This document shows, piece after piece, positions 27,827 to 39,257 of a DNA stretch of 64,000 nucleotides. Numbering within the stretch: position 1 is the stretch's first letter; each line of letters begins with the position of its first letter. The notes under the pieces were generated by a model. The model worked only from the letters and a program-made list of their open reading frames with translations. It did no database searches and had not been told where the DNA came from. A program made the translations under genes and the position numbers. The stretch is from NCBI GenBank assembly GCA_022709425.1, contig JAKLIW010000008.1:62001-126000 (forward strand). The letters are read 5' to 3'. Source of the DNA: a bacterium. GTDB lineage: Bacteria; UBP6; UBA1177; JAKLFG01.

Positions 27827-30685
27827 ATGAAAAAAGCACTTTTATTTCTTTTGGCGCTTTTCCTCATCGTTTCCTGCGATGCGCTTAAGCTCAAGGATCG
27901 AGGTAAGGAAGGCGAGGCTTGCTTCACAGACAACACCTGCAAGGAACCCTACGAATGCATAGAAGGCAAGTGCGTCAAGAAGACGGCGCATGACGATGAT
28001 GATATCGATGAGAGCGACGACTTCATTGTGGAAACAGACGAAGATGTTACTGATGATCGGCCGGACCAGACCGACGCTTCGGACAAGATAACAACCGATG
28101 ACTCAAGTGTGATCTCTGATGAGGATGTCCCCGATGATCAGCCCGATACGGTTGATTCTTCAGATGAGGCGACGGTCGATGATGTTGTCGAGATTGCTGA
28201 TGAGGATAATGCCGATGATCAGTCCGAAGGGACTGATTCAGGCGATGAACCGGCGGGTGATGATGCCACTATTACGCCCGACGATATGGCTACTGATGAT
28301 GCGGTCATAGTGGCTGACGAAGATGTGACCGACGATCAGCCCGATGCGGCCGATGAGCTGACGGGAGATGACGCCACCATTATGCCCGACGATATGGTGA
28401 CCGATGACGCCATTTTGATCACCGACGATGCGCTGGTGAGCGATGATGATGTGGTCGTTGCGACCATGGAGGTTATCTGTACCGGCCAGACGAAGTGCTA
28501 TAACGCCACGCAGGAGATGACCTGCCCGACGGATGGCAACGATTTCTACGGGCAGGATGCACAGTATGCGGCGTGGGGTTACTGCACGCCGCGTGACTAT
28601 ACGGTGAGTGGCACATATCCGCAGGAGATAGTAACCGACAATGTAACAGGGCTGATATGGCAGAGAACGCGCCCGGGAATGGTTTATACATGGGACGATG
28701 CTGTATATTCATGTGGGCAAGCTTATGGTGGTTATAACGATTGGCGCTTGCCTTCCCGCAAAGAATTGGCCTCTCTTGTTGACCATGGTAGTTCAAATCC
28801 ATCCGTAGATTTGGGGGTATTTCCTGATACGGGGTCTAGTTTCTTTTGGACCTCATCATCAGTAGCCTCCAATAGTGCCAATGCATGGCGTGGATACTTC
28901 TATCAAGGTGCCATAGATAACAATGTTAAAACCAGCACGGCTAATATATGGTGCGTAAGAGGGCCTGCGCTTCCGAATAGCTCTTTCTCCGAAGCTACAG
29001 TGTCAGGCAAAGTGATAGTAACTGATGTCGTCACAGGTCTGATTTGGACAAAGGAATATAGCGGTGATGTGTCATGGCAGGGTGCCCTCAATTACTGCGA
29101 GACCTTGAATTATGGCGGTGTCACCGATTGGCGGTTACCCAATATCGGGGAATTGCAAACATTGGTTGACGACACCAGCGATAATCCAGCAAGCAGTTTT
29201 CCTGAAATGCCTGCTGCCGGTTTCTGGTCATCATCTACAGACAATGCTACTGGTAATAGGGCATGGCTTGTAGCATTCGATTCAGGCATAGTTTCCAACG
29301 GATCAAATAAGACGGCTTCAACTCATGCCCGTTGTGTTCGTAGCGAGCCGGTCGCGCCCCTCAACGAGTGCGTGACGCAGTCGAATCCCTGCGACGATGG
29401 TGGCGACACCGGCGGGACCTGCACCGATACCGAGACCAGCTACACTTGCACCTGCACCGACTACTACTTCCAGTTCTTCAACGGCAGTTGCCGCGACATA
29501 GACGAATGCCTTTGGATCCAGCTCTGCAACGACAACGGCGACATCTCGGCGACCTGCACCAACATCTCTCCCGGATACGACTGCGGCTGTTCGGATGGCT
29601 TCGAGATATCCTATACCTATCCGGCGAGCCCCGAGTATCCGACCTGCATAGACATTGACGAGTGCGCGACCGGCACCGACAACTGCAGCGATCACGCGAC
29701 CTGCACCGACACCGACGGTTCATTCGGCTGTGCGTGCGATCCTTCGTATGCCGGTGACGGCGTGCATTGTTCGAATGTCCTCTGCACCGGCCAGACGAAG
29801 TGTTATGACGACTCTTCAGAATTGACCTGTCCGACGGGCGGTAACGACTTTTACGGTCAGGATGCCCAGTATGCCGGGCTGGGCTTCTGTATGCCGCGTG
29901 ATTATACCGTAAGCGGCGGCGCGAATAATGATGTGGTCACCGACAATGTGACGGGGCTCATCTGGCAGCGGACGCTCCCGGCGACCTACAATGGATGCAC
30001 CGGCGGCGCTCCAGCCGGTACGACCTGCACTTGGCAGGAGGCGGTCAATTACTGCGGCAACCTTTCGTACGGCGGCCAAGATGATTGGCGTTTGCCGACC
30101 CGCAGAGAACTGGCGACGTTGCCCGATTATGGCCGTTACAACCCGGCGATAGACACCGCGATATTTCCCGGTACACAGCCGAATCCTTACTGGTCATCTT
30201 CGTCCTACGCGAGCTATACCGACAACGCATGGTGCGTGTATTTCTACTATGGCAGTGAGAGCTATAGCGGTAAGACCAATACCTACCATGTGCGTTGTGC
30301 GAGGGGAGCGGCTTTGCCGGGTACTGCTTTCACCCAATCAACTGTAAGCGGCAAGGTCATCGTGACCGACACGGTGACAGGTCTTCAATGGACAAAGGAG
30401 TATGCATCCTTGGTGAATTGGCAGGCCGCTTTGGCCCATTGCGAGAGTCAGAGCTACGGTGGTCATACCGACTGGCGATTGCCGAACATCGAAGAACTGA
30501 AAACACTGGTGGACGATACGATCTACAGTCCTGCGAGTACCTTTCCGGGGATGCCGTCGCAATACCTCTGGTCCTCCTCGTCCAATGCGGAGGGTGCCGG
30601 TAGCGCATTGGTCTTGAATTTTAGCGACAGTTATATGTACTACGACAATAAGACCAATGCGAACTATGCCCTCTGCGTCCGTTGA
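27827..30685 (+). CDS. DUF1566/EGF-repeat lipoprotein with Asp-rich linker
   Basis: Surface or periplasmic lipoprotein of 952 aa. Lipobox IVSC at the end of the signal peptide. Residues about 45-205 are an Asp/Thr-rich linker. Then a module begins at GQTKCYNATQEMTCP with two DUF1566 (Lcl C-terminal-like) domains, each with W-Q/T-x and DWRLP motifs. Two EGF-like Cys clusters (DIDECLW, DIDECATGTDNCSDHATC) follow. The module then repeats (GQTKCYDDSSELTCP) with two more DUF1566 domains, ending in ALCVR. The first module has visibly more AT-rich codons than the second. Probably a binding or adhesion protein; ligand unknown. Confidence 0.8.
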   Translation: MKKALLFLLALFLIVSCDALKLKDRGKEGEACFTDNTCKEPYECIEGKCVKKTAHDDDDIDESDDFIVETDEDVTDDRPDQTDASDKITTDDSSVISDEDVPDDQPDTVDSSDEATVDDVVEIADEDNADDQSEGTDSGDEPAGDDATITPDDMATDDAVIVADEDVTDDQPDAADELTGDDATIMPDDMVTDDAILITDDALVSDDDVVVATMEVICTGQTKCYNATQEMTCPTDGNDFYGQDAQYAAWGYCTPRDYTVSGTYPQEIVTDNVTGLIWQRTRPGMVYTWDDAVYSCGQAYGGYNDWRLPSRKELASLVDHGSSNPSVDLGVFPDTGSSFFWTSSSVASNSANAWRGYFYQGAIDNNVKTSTANIWCVRGPALPNSSFSEATVSGKVIVTDVVTGLIWTKEYSGDVSWQGALNYCETLNYGGVTDWRLPNIGELQTLVDDTSDNPASSFPEMPAAGFWSSSTDNATGNRAWLVAFDSGIVSNGSNKTASTHARCVRSEPVAPLNECVTQSNPCDDGGDTGGTCTDTETSYTCTCTDYYFQFFNGSCRDIDECLWIQLCNDNGDISATCTNISPGYDCGCSDGFEISYTYPASPEYPTCIDIDECATGTDNCSDHATCTDTDGSFGCACDPSYAGDGVHCSNVLCTGQTKCYDDSSELTCPTGGNDFYGQDAQYAGLGFCMPRDYTVSGGANNDVVTDNVTGLIWQRTLPATYNGCTGGAPAGTTCTWQEAVNYCGNLSYGGQDDWRLPTRRELATLPDYGRYNPAIDTAIFPGTQPNPYWSSSSYASYTDNAWCVYFYYGSESYSGKTNTYHVRCARGAALPGTAFTQSTVSGKVIVTDTVTGLQWTKEYASLVNWQAALAHCESQSYGGHTDWRLPNIEELKTLVDDTIYSPASTFPGMPSQYLWSSSSNAEGAGSALVLNFSDSYMYYDNKTNANYALCVR

Positions 30686-30687
30686 AC

Positions 30688-30826
30688 TCAACGAACACCC
30701 CTCCTGCCTCCCCTGCATCAGGGGAGCAGGTCGGTAAGGCTCCCTGTCGCAGGGAGCTGGCCAACGGCCTGAAGGTGTATGTGGGAGTGCGTCACAGGGA
30801 GCTGTCCGCAGGACTGAGGGTGTTGA
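30688..30826. repeat. MITE-like palindromic repeat
   Basis: A 139-bp non-coding element with imperfect terminal inverted repeats (tcaacgaacaccc at the left, gggtgttga at the right) and strong internal hairpins, including GCTCCCTG, a three-base loop, and CAGGGAGC, plus a second copy of the cagggagctg core. The layout (cccctcctgc, ccctgcatcagggg, gctccctg, ctgaggg) recalls the multicopy palindromic elements scattered through genomes of several phyla. It encodes nothing and separates two genes; only this copy is in the window. Confidence 0.6.
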
Positions 30827-30830
30827 AAAT

Positions 30831-30858
30831 TTGCCTTTCATTAGTCCGTTGCTATGAT
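30831..30858 (+). promoter_or_regulatory. sigma70-type promoter for the DUF2062 gene
   Basis: TTGCCT, 16-bp spacer, TATGAT, 21 bp before the ATG at 30880. Confidence 0.55.
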
Positions 30859-30879
30859 GCCCCCGACACGGAGGCACCG

Positions 30880-31380
30880 ATGAAGAACGCATGGCTGAAA
30901 CTCAAAGGATGGGCGCTGAAACTGGCGACACAGAACTCGACCCCGCATGAGATCGCCTTCGGGCTCGCAGCGGGCATCTTCGTCGGCTGGCTCCCCATCA
31001 TGGGCATTCAGATGGGGGTGGTCATCATCCTCACTCTGCCGTTCCGGAACATCAACCGCTTCGCCGCCGCATCGGGCGTTTGGATAACCAACCCGCTCAC
31101 TTTCATCCCGCTCTATGCCTTCACTTACTGGGTGGGTGCCTTTTTCTGGCAGGTCGATAACGTTCTTTCCTATGCCGACTTCACCGCCGCCTTCACCGGC
31201 CGCGATACGCTGACCGGCTTTTTCGCGCTCCTCAGCGAGGGGAAAGACTTTCTTATTGATATCTTCATCTGTACGTGGATAGGGGGGGCGATCGTCGGCA
31301 TTGTTGCGGCGATACCGACCTACTACATCACCAAGCGGGCGGTCGAGAAGTATCGGGAACGCCGCGCGACGGCGGCGTAA
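30880..31380 (+). CDS. DUF2062 membrane protein
   Basis: Inner-membrane protein of 166 aa with three to four TM segments. It matches the DUF2062 family: TPHEIAFGLAAGIFVGWLP, MGVVIILTLPFRNINRFAA and the WITNPLTFIPLYAFTYWVG motif. The family is found next to glycosyltransferases or alone; its function is unknown. The ATG at 30880 has the SD GGAGG. It converges on atpE, 9 bp away. Confidence 0.85.
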   Translation: MKNAWLKLKGWALKLATQNSTPHEIAFGLAAGIFVGWLPIMGIQMGVVIILTLPFRNINRFAAASGVWITNPLTFIPLYAFTYWVGAFFWQVDNVLSYADFTAAFTGRDTLTGFFALLSEGKDFLIDIFICTWIGGAIVGIVAAIPTYYITKRAVEKYRERRATAA

Positions 31381-31389
31381 GGACCGTTC

Positions 31390-31704
31390 CTACAGTTTCC
31401 CCAGCAGAGAGAACGATATCACCAGCGCATAGATGACCAGCGATTCGATGATCGCGAGCGAGAGGATGAGAAGCACGAAGATGCGTTTGCCCGCTTCGGG
31501 ATTGCGTGCGGTCCCCTCCATGGCCGAGGCGGCCGCCTTGCCCTGACCGATGCCGCCGCCGAGCGCCGCGAAGCCGATGGCGAGTCCGGCGCCGAGGGCG
31601 ATGAATCCTTTTTCGATGCCGCCCGAAAGAAGGGCAGGCGCCTCTTCGGCCAGTAACGGCATGGCCGTCAGCAGGGTGCCAAACAGTGCGAACAGTTTTT
31701 TCAT
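31390..31704 (-). CDS. atpE: ATP synthase F0 subunit c, predicted Na+-type
   Basis: Proteolipid of 104 aa: a signal-peptide-like N-terminal extension ([21 protein letters not shown]), two TM hairpin helices and the polar loop ARNPE. The ion carboxylate is Glu87. Relative to the Na+ c-ring of Ilyobacter tartaricus, Gln54, Glu87, Ser88 and Tyr92 are each offset by exactly 22 from Q32, E65, S66 and Y70, so most of the sodium-coordinating side chains are present; T67 is replaced by Leu. This predicts Na+ (or Na+/H+) coupling. Last gene of the AtpZ-a-c operon. Confidence 0.93.
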   Translation of the reverse strand: MKKLFALFGTLLTAMPLLAEEAPALLSGGIEKGFIALGAGLAIGFAALGGGIGQGKAAASAMEGTARNPEAGKRIFVLLILSLAIIESLVIYALVISFSLLGKL

Positions 31705-31720
31705 GGTCTTTTCTCCATGG

Positions 31721-32404
31721 TTAGTGATCTATTTCAAGCGACAGGAGAATGTAAATAGCCGAAAGGGTCATGAATACGAATGCCTGCAACACGGCAGTCA
31801 GCAGGCCGAGGAAGAGGAACAGCGCCGGAACGCCGAGTTCCACCATCGAGGAAAATATCCCCATCATGGTGTGTTCGCCGCTGATGTTGCCGGTAAGACG
31901 CAGTGAAAGGGAAAGAATGCGGGCGAAATGCGATATGATCTCGATGGGCAGCATCAGAAAGGCGAGCCACCAGACCGGGCCGAGGAATACCTTGAAGTAA
32001 CTGAGGCCGTGATGTTTGATGCCGACGTAGTTGTAGTAGAGAAAGACCGTGACGGCCATTGCGAGGTTGATCGAGAAGTTCGCGGTGGGGGCGATGAATC
32101 CGGGGATGAGTCCGAGGAGATTCGAGAAGAGGATGAAAAAGAAGATGCCGATGAGGAACCGGCTGAAGTCGGGGGCGTGTTTGTCCAGTATCGATTCGAG
32201 GAAGGTGTCGATGGTCTCCACGAGGTACTCGAATAGTGCGACATCGGTGAAGCCGCCCGTGGGGATGACGCCGTCACGTCGCCGGTAGGAGATGCGTATC
32301 AACAGGGCGGCGACGGCGGCAAGAGCGAATACGACAAGTGCCGCGACGATCGGCTCCCAGCGCATCGGTATCTCGATGATGTCGAACAGGTTTGAGCCGT
32401 GCAT
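31721..32404 (-). CDS. atpB: ATP synthase F0 subunit a
   Basis: Stator a subunit of 227 aa that forms the ion half-channels facing the c-ring. The essential Arg lies in [13 protein letters not shown], and the preceding [11 protein letters not shown] and following [17 protein letters not shown] helices are typical. I chose ATG 32404 ([11 protein letters not shown]), 4 bp after the upstream stop; the longer open frame would run into the AtpZ gene. Sixteen bases separate it from atpE. Confidence 0.95.
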   Translation of the reverse strand: MHGSNLFDIIEIPMRWEPIVAALVVFALAAVAALLIRISYRRRDGVIPTGGFTDVALFEYLVETIDTFLESILDKHAPDFSRFLIGIFFFILFSNLLGLIPGFIAPTANFSINLAMAVTVFLYYNYVGIKHHGLSYFKVFLGPVWWLAFLMLPIEIISHFARILSLSLRLTGNISGEHTMMGIFSSMVELGVPALFLFLGLLTAVLQAFVFMTLSAIYILLSLEIDH

Positions 32405-32408
32405 GAGA

Positions 32409-32633
32409 TCACTCTTCAGTGTTCTGGTCGTGGTCGACGAACTCACGGAGCTTCCCGAGCGTCACCCAACAGAGATAGAGTCCCGCGATGATGCCGATAC
32501 CGGCCGTGACATTGGCGTCGGCGATGCCGAGCGCCGCGTCGATCTGTTTGCCGACGAAATAGCCCAATAGGGTAAGGAAGGGTATCTCGAATGCGAGAAC
32601 GAGATACACAAGCGCTTTCCAGTTCCCTTTCAT
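32409..32633 (-). CDS. AtpZ/AtpI-like small membrane protein
   Basis: Protein of 74 aa with two TM segments (LVYLVLAFEIPFLTLLGYFVG; AGIGIIAGLYLCWVTLG), first gene of the F0 operon. Size, topology and place match AtpZ/AtpI, accessory proteins implicated in c-ring assembly and Mg2+/Ca2+ transport. ATG 32633 follows the SD GGGAGG. The sequence is short, so AtpI and AtpZ cannot be told apart safely. Confidence 0.75.
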   Translation of the reverse strand: MKGNWKALVYLVLAFEIPFLTLLGYFVGKQIDAALGIADANVTAGIGIIAGLYLCWVTLGKLREFVDHDQNTEE

Positions 32634-32667
32634 CGGCGCCTCCCGCCGTGCTGACCGTACGCGGGCC

Positions 32668-32695
32668 ATCATACTCTCGCCCCCTTGAAAGTAAA
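32668..32695 (-). promoter_or_regulatory. sigma70-type promoter for the F0 operon
   Basis: Minus strand TTTACT (32695-32690), 16-bp spacer, TATGAT (32673-32668), 35 bp before the ATG at 32633. Confidence 0.5.
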
Positions 32696-32782
32696 GAAAT
32701 GCACCGGAGGTTGCAGGGCGCAAAAAAAACTTTTTCGTTACCTAAAGTTATGCTACACTAGGCCCGATCTTTGCGATAGGTG

Positions 32783-33331
32783 ATGAACATGCTCGATTCA
32801 CTTTCCAGCACCCTTGCCCGCTTCATCGAAGAGAAGTCGGGCGAGATCGTCAAACGGTGGGCGAAAAAGGTCGCCAGCCATGCATCGACCGGCTCGTTCG
32901 CGAAAGCGAATCTCGGTGTCATCGAACGGGACGCCTACGAGGTGCTCCGCGAGTTTGAACGATGGATGAGCAGTCAGGCCACCCGGACCGATATCGGTCG
33001 GTGGTATGCGGCGCAGGGGCAGTCTTTCTTCAAGATGGGGATTCCGCTGTGCGAGGTCTATCGCGCCCATATCCTGCTGAAGAACATCCTGCAGAAGTTC
33101 GTCGAGCAGGAGACGGTGCAGTTCGATTCGGCGATACAGGTCAGCATGCTCCGCGAGTTCCAGCAGAATGTCGATTTCTTTTTCGAACAGGCGTTCTACT
33201 ACCTCATCCGCGGCTATGCCGAGGCGATGAACGACCGGATGATGGAACTGTGGGGCCTTTCGGATAACGACACCGTCAAGGTGTTTTTCGGCAGATCGTT
33301 CTACGGCGAGTCCAAGGGATCCGATTTCTGA
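32783..33331 (+). CDS. RsbRD N-terminal-like sensor protein
   Basis: Cytosolic all-helical protein of 182 aa. It resembles the globin-fold N-terminal domain of RsbR-type co-antagonists (LARFIEEKSGEIVKRWAKKV; FFKMGIPLCEVYRAHILLKNILQKF), used as a sensor in stressosomes and histidine kinases, but no STAS or kinase domain follows. It may deliver a signal in trans or be a remnant. GTG at 32780 and ATG at 32783 are adjacent start candidates. Its stop abuts the stop of the convergent TerC gene without a gap. Confidence 0.6.
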   Translation: MNMLDSLSSTLARFIEEKSGEIVKRWAKKVASHASTGSFAKANLGVIERDAYEVLREFERWMSSQATRTDIGRWYAAQGQSFFKMGIPLCEVYRAHILLKNILQKFVEQETVQFDSAIQVSMLREFQQNVDFFFEQAFYYLIRGYAEAMNDRMMELWGLSDNDTVKVFFGRSFYGESKGSDF

Positions 33332-34243
33332 TCATTTCTTTTCCGGTAGTAGCAACGAGATGGTTACGGTAATGGCGAGCACCGCCGCGACTGTTCCCAA
33401 CGCGACGGCGATGGGCATCGTCCACCAGTCTTCGATCAATATTTTGACGCCGATGAAGACGAGTATGACGGCGAGCCCGTAGTGCAGGAACCGGAACAGC
33501 CCCATCACCCCCGACAGCGCGAAGTAGAGCGACCGGAGGCCGAGTATCGCGAAGAGATTTGAGGTGAAAATGATGAACGGATCGCGCGAGATGGTCAGTA
33601 TCGCCGGGACCGAATCGAAAGCGAAGAGGATGTCGATGATCTCGATGGCGATTAGGCACATAAGGAGCGGTGTGGCGTAAAGTTTTCCGTCGTCGCGCAC
33701 CGTGAAACATTCGTCGCAGATGTCTTTTTTCAAGGGGATGACGCGGTTGAGCCAGCGGAAGAAGCGGTTGTCCATGATGTTGGACTCCTCCTCTTTCCTG
33801 AAAAAGAGCTTGAGTCCCGTGTAAACGAGGAACGCGCCGAGCAGGTAGACGGTCCAGTGGAAACGGGTGACCAGCGTCACGCCGCCGAAAATGAACAGGC
33901 CGCGTGCGAAGATGGCGAACAGGATGCCCCAGAAAAGAACCCGGTGACGGTACTGCGGCGGCACGTTGAACAGGGAGAAAAGCACCATGAACACGAAGAG
34001 ATTGTCGACCGACAGCGAATATTCGATGAGATAGCCGGTGAAGAATTGGAGCATCGGTTCGTGCCCCTTGAGGAACAGGACATAGATACCGAAAAGCCCG
34101 GCGACAAGGTTAATGCCGAGGGTGGCGAGGATCGACTCCTTGACGCGAATTTCATGGGCATTGCGGTTTATGAAGAAGAAATCGGCCACAAAGATGGCGC
34201 CGATGACAACGCCGAATACAAGCCACGGGACATAGGATTGCAT
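33332..34243 (-). CDS. TerC/Alx family membrane protein
   Basis: Integral membrane protein of 303 aa with about nine TM segments. TerC family landmarks: FLIEYSLSVDNLF-like GYLIEYSLSVDNLFVFMVLFS, RVLFWGILFAIFARG and IEIIDILFAFDSVPAIL with acidic residues inside TM helices. Characterised relatives take part in Mn2+ export, tellurite resistance or alkaline response; Mn2+ handling is the likeliest role. ATG 34243 follows the SD CGGAGG. Confidence 0.92.
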   Translation of the reverse strand: MQSYVPWLVFGVVIGAIFVADFFFINRNAHEIRVKESILATLGINLVAGLFGIYVLFLKGHEPMLQFFTGYLIEYSLSVDNLFVFMVLFSLFNVPPQYRHRVLFWGILFAIFARGLFIFGGVTLVTRFHWTVYLLGAFLVYTGLKLFFRKEEESNIMDNRFFRWLNRVIPLKKDICDECFTVRDDGKLYATPLLMCLIAIEIIDILFAFDSVPAILTISRDPFIIFTSNLFAILGLRSLYFALSGVMGLFRFLHYGLAVILVFIGVKILIEDWWTMPIAVALGTVAAVLAITVTISLLLPEKK

Positions 34244-34314
34244 GGATATCCTCCGAAGGTCAGGGGCATTCTAGCGAGGCGGCTTGGAAAAGCAAGGGGC
34301 GATGGACGCCCCTT

Positions 34315-34512
34315 TCATGTCGCGTTTTTTTTATCGTCGTTCTGGTGGGGTTTTTCCGGTTCCGCCTTCAGGTTCTGGTACATAAAGTAGAGGCCCGGAA
34401 GGAAAAAGGCGAAAAAACCGATGAGCGCCCCCGGCAGATGGCCGAGCGTGAACCAGCCGACCGCCGCCGATGCCAGCGAGGTGAGAAATACGATCATTCC
34501 CATAAATATCAT
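34315..34512 (-). CDS. Small two-TM membrane protein
   Basis: Protein of 65 aa with hydrophobic segments at 4-21 and 26-45 and a charged Lys/Asp tail. It has a good SD (AAGGAG, seven bases before the ATG) and codon use like its neighbours. It lies between TerC and the ATP synthase operon, on the same strand. No family recognised. Confidence 0.55.
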   Translation of the reverse strand: MIFMGMIVFLTSLASAAVGWFTLGHLPGALIGFFAFFLPGLYFMYQNLKAEPEKPHQNDDKKNAT

Positions 34513-34553
34513 GATACACTCCTTGGTTTAATTTCGGTGTGATCCGGTGAATG

Positions 34554-34949
34554 TCAGGAGCGGACGGGTGGAGAATGTTTGGGAGAGATATGGAGGATAT
34601 CGTTCCCGCGATGGGGGAAGACCGGTTCGTCGTCGTCGGTTGTCGCGGGAAGTATCGTGACGGCGACCGTTACGATACCGGGGCGGTACGGCGGTGGCGC
34701 GGCATCGCCGCCGCTATTTTCGAGGCGCAGTGCGGAGCCTTCGGGTGTTCCTTCGCGGCTGTAGGCGGCCGCGGTGCCTTCTGCGGCGGCGGCCGGCAAC
34801 AGCCGATCGGCGCCGGCGGCAAAGGCGATATTGTCGCTGAACAGGTCGAATGCCGGCGCAAGTTGCAACGACAGAAGGAGCAGGAGTTCGGCCATCGCCG
34901 TGCGCCGCAGTGCGGCAATGGTCAGAAATGTCCCGCGTATCGTTATCAT
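34554..34949 (-). CDS. Unknown protein coupled to atpC
   Basis: Open frame of 131 aa whose ATG overlaps the atpC stop as ATGA, so it is the last member of the F1 operon if real. An N-terminal hydrophobic stretch (MAELLLLLSLQLAPAF, residues about 19-34) could be a signal peptide; the rest is low in hydrophobic core residues and rich in Ala, Gly, Pro and Glu. No homology recognised. A frame this long can arise by chance at this GC, so the call is tentative. Confidence 0.4.
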   Translation of the reverse strand: MITIRGTFLTIAALRRTAMAELLLLLSLQLAPAFDLFSDNIAFAAGADRLLPAAAAEGTAAAYSREGTPEGSALRLENSGGDAAPPPYRPGIVTVAVTILPATTDDDEPVFPHRGNDILHISPKHSPPVRS

Positions 34950-35365
34950 GTGCTCCGTCGCGCCTTTTGCCGTTGGACGAATTTGATGCGGTTGTCGGCG
35001 CGGCGCAGATGGTCCTGCGCCATGCGGTAGAGGAGCGGTTCCTTGCCGCGGTAGAGTTCCATTTCCTCCTGCGCTTTTTTCTTCGCCGCCATGGCGCGCG
35101 CCATGTCTATCTGTTCGGCCGTCTCCGATGCGTCGGAGAATACGGTGAGATCGTCGTTGACCAGAAAGGCGATGCCCGACGAGAGGGTGAATTCACGCGT
35201 GATGCGGTCCCGTTTGACGGTGATGACGCCGGTGTTGAGGACCGATATGAAGGGGACATGGCGGTGCAGTACCTCCATCGTTCCCTGCGCGCCGGGGAGC
35301 ACCACCGATGTCGCGTTGCCGCTGTAGACCTCGCCGGTCCGTGTCAGGATGCGGACGTTGAGCAT
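34946..35365 (-). CDS. atpC: ATP synthase F1 subunit epsilon
   Basis: Rotor subunit of 139 aa. The N-terminal beta sandwich (VRILTRTGEVYSGNATSVVLPG, GTMEVLHRHVPFISVL) is followed by the helical hairpin with a basic C-terminal tail that can act as a ratchet on ATP hydrolysis. It starts 4 bp after atpD. Confidence 0.92.
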   Translation of the reverse strand: MLNVRILTRTGEVYSGNATSVVLPGAQGTMEVLHRHVPFISVLNTGVITVKRDRITREFTLSSGIAFLVNDDLTVFSDASETAEQIDMARAMAAKKKAQEEMELYRGKEPLLYRMAQDHLRRADNRIKFVQRQKARRST

Positions 35366-35369
35366 CGTG

Positions 35370-37692
<2,323 letters not shown>

Positions 37693-37700
37693 CGGCCGAA

Positions 37701-39257
37701 TTAGTCCTCCGCCTCGGTGTTGTCGATCTCGCGCAGAACCTCCTTGCGGAAGTATTCTTCGAATTCGGCGAGCGCCTCGCGAATGCTCCGGTCGGTATCG
37801 TCGTTTATCGCCTTCTGTTCGCGCAGGGTCGTGAGGAGCGCTTGCTGACGGTTCTCGAGGAACAGGTAGAGCTCTTCCTCATAGCGCCGCAGGTCTTCTA
37901 TCTTCCAGCGCTTCAGATGCCCGTTGACCGCCGCGTAGATAAGAATGATCTGCTGTTCGACCGGGGTCGGTTGATACTGTGCCTGTTTGAGCACCTCGGT
38001 GAGCCGTACGCCGTTGTCGAGCTGGTCGCGCGTCGATCTGTCCAGATCGCTGCCGAACTGGGCGAAGGCCTTCAGTTCGCGGTACTGGGCAAGTATGAGT
38101 TTGAGCCGTCCCGCCACCTGCCGCATCGCCTTTATCTGGGCGTTGCCGCCGACCCGGGATACCGACAGGCCGACATTGACCGCGGGGCGGATGCCCGAAT
38201 AGAAAAGGTCGCCTTCGAGGAATATCTGGCCGTCGGTTATCGATATGACATTGGTCGGTATGTAGGCCGATATGTCGCCCGCCTGCGTCTCGATGATGGG
38301 GAACGCGGTGAGCGATCCCCCCCCTTCGGCCGCCGACAGTTTCGCCGCCCGTTCGAGGAGTCGCGAGTGGAGGTAGAAGACGTCGCCCGGATAGGCTTCG
38401 CGGCCCGGGGGACGCCGCAGGAGAAGCGACAGTTGGCGGTAGGCGACCGCGTGTTTCGAGAGGTCGTCGTAGATGATGAGGGCATGTTTGCCGTTGTCGC
38501 GGAAGTGTTCGCCGATGGTGGCGCCGGAGTAGGGGACGATGAACTGGAGCGGCGCCGGATCGCTGGCGGTCGCGGCGATGACGATGGTATAGTCCATCGC
38601 GCCGTGCTGGCGGAGCTTGTCGACGACCTGCGCGACGGTCGACTGTTTCTGGCCGATGGCGACATAGATGCAGATGACGTTGCCGCCCTTCTGGTTGATG
38701 ATGGTGTCGATGGCGATGGCGGTCTTGCCGGTCTGGCGGTCGCCGATGATGAGTTCGCGCTGGCCGCGGCCGATGGGGATCATCGCGTCTATCGCCTTGA
38801 GCCCGGTCTGAAGCGGTTCCTTGACCGGCTGACGCTTGACGATGCCGGGCGCCTTGACCTCGACCGGGCGGAATTTGCCGACCGGCAGGGGACCGCGGCC
38901 GTCGATCGGTTCGCCGAGCGCGTCGAGCACGCGGCCGATCATCGCATCATCGACCGGCACCGACATGATGCGTCCGGTCCGCTTCACCTCGTCCCCTTCG
39001 CGGATGTGCTCGTAATCGCCCATAACGGCGACACCGACCGCCCCTTCCTCGAGGTTGAGTATCATACCGTTCACTCCACCGGCGAACTCGACGATCTCAC
39101 CGGCGAGTGCATTATCCAGACCGTAGATCCGGGCGATGCCGTCGCCGGCCGATATGACCGATCCGACCTCGCGCGTCTCGAGCCGTTTCTCGAAGTGAGC
39201 GATCTTTTCGCGCAGTAGTTTTCCGATTTCCCCGTTCTTGAGCGGCAGGTCATGCAT
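37701..39257 (-). CDS. atpA: ATP synthase F1 subunit alpha
   Basis: Non-catalytic nucleotide-binding subunit of 518 aa. P-loop [15 protein letters not shown], the signature [14 protein letters not shown] and the Q-loop region [12 protein letters not shown] are present. Its start overlaps the atpH stop by 8 bp. A 458-codon frame antisense to this gene is a composition artefact. Confidence 0.98.
   Translation of the reverse strand: MHDLPLKNGEIGKLLREKIAHFEKRLETREVGSVISAGDGIARIYGLDNALAGEIVEFAGGVNGMILNLEEGAVGVAVMGDYEHIREGDEVKRTGRIMSVPVDDAMIGRVLDALGEPIDGRGPLPVGKFRPVEVKAPGIVKRQPVKEPLQTGLKAIDAMIPIGRGQRELIIGDRQTGKTAIAIDTIINQKGGNVICIYVAIGQKQSTVAQVVDKLRQHGAMDYTIVIAATASDPAPLQFIVPYSGATIGEHFRDNGKHALIIYDDLSKHAVAYRQLSLLLRRPPGREAYPGDVFYLHSRLLERAAKLSAAEGGGSLTAFPIIETQAGDISAYIPTNVISITDGQIFLEGDLFYSGIRPAVNVGLSVSRVGGNAQIKAMRQVAGRLKLILAQYRELKAFAQFGSDLDRSTRDQLDNGVRLTEVLKQAQYQPTPVEQQIILIYAAVNGHLKRWKIEDLRRYEEELYLFLENRQQALLTTLREQKAINDDTDRSIREALAEFEEYFRKEVLREIDNTEAED

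Noticed and set aside
37842..39218. A 458-codon frame antisense to atpA, and similar long frames antisense to atpD and glgP.
   Set aside because: Composition artefacts of strongly biased third positions; the sense genes are unmistakable.
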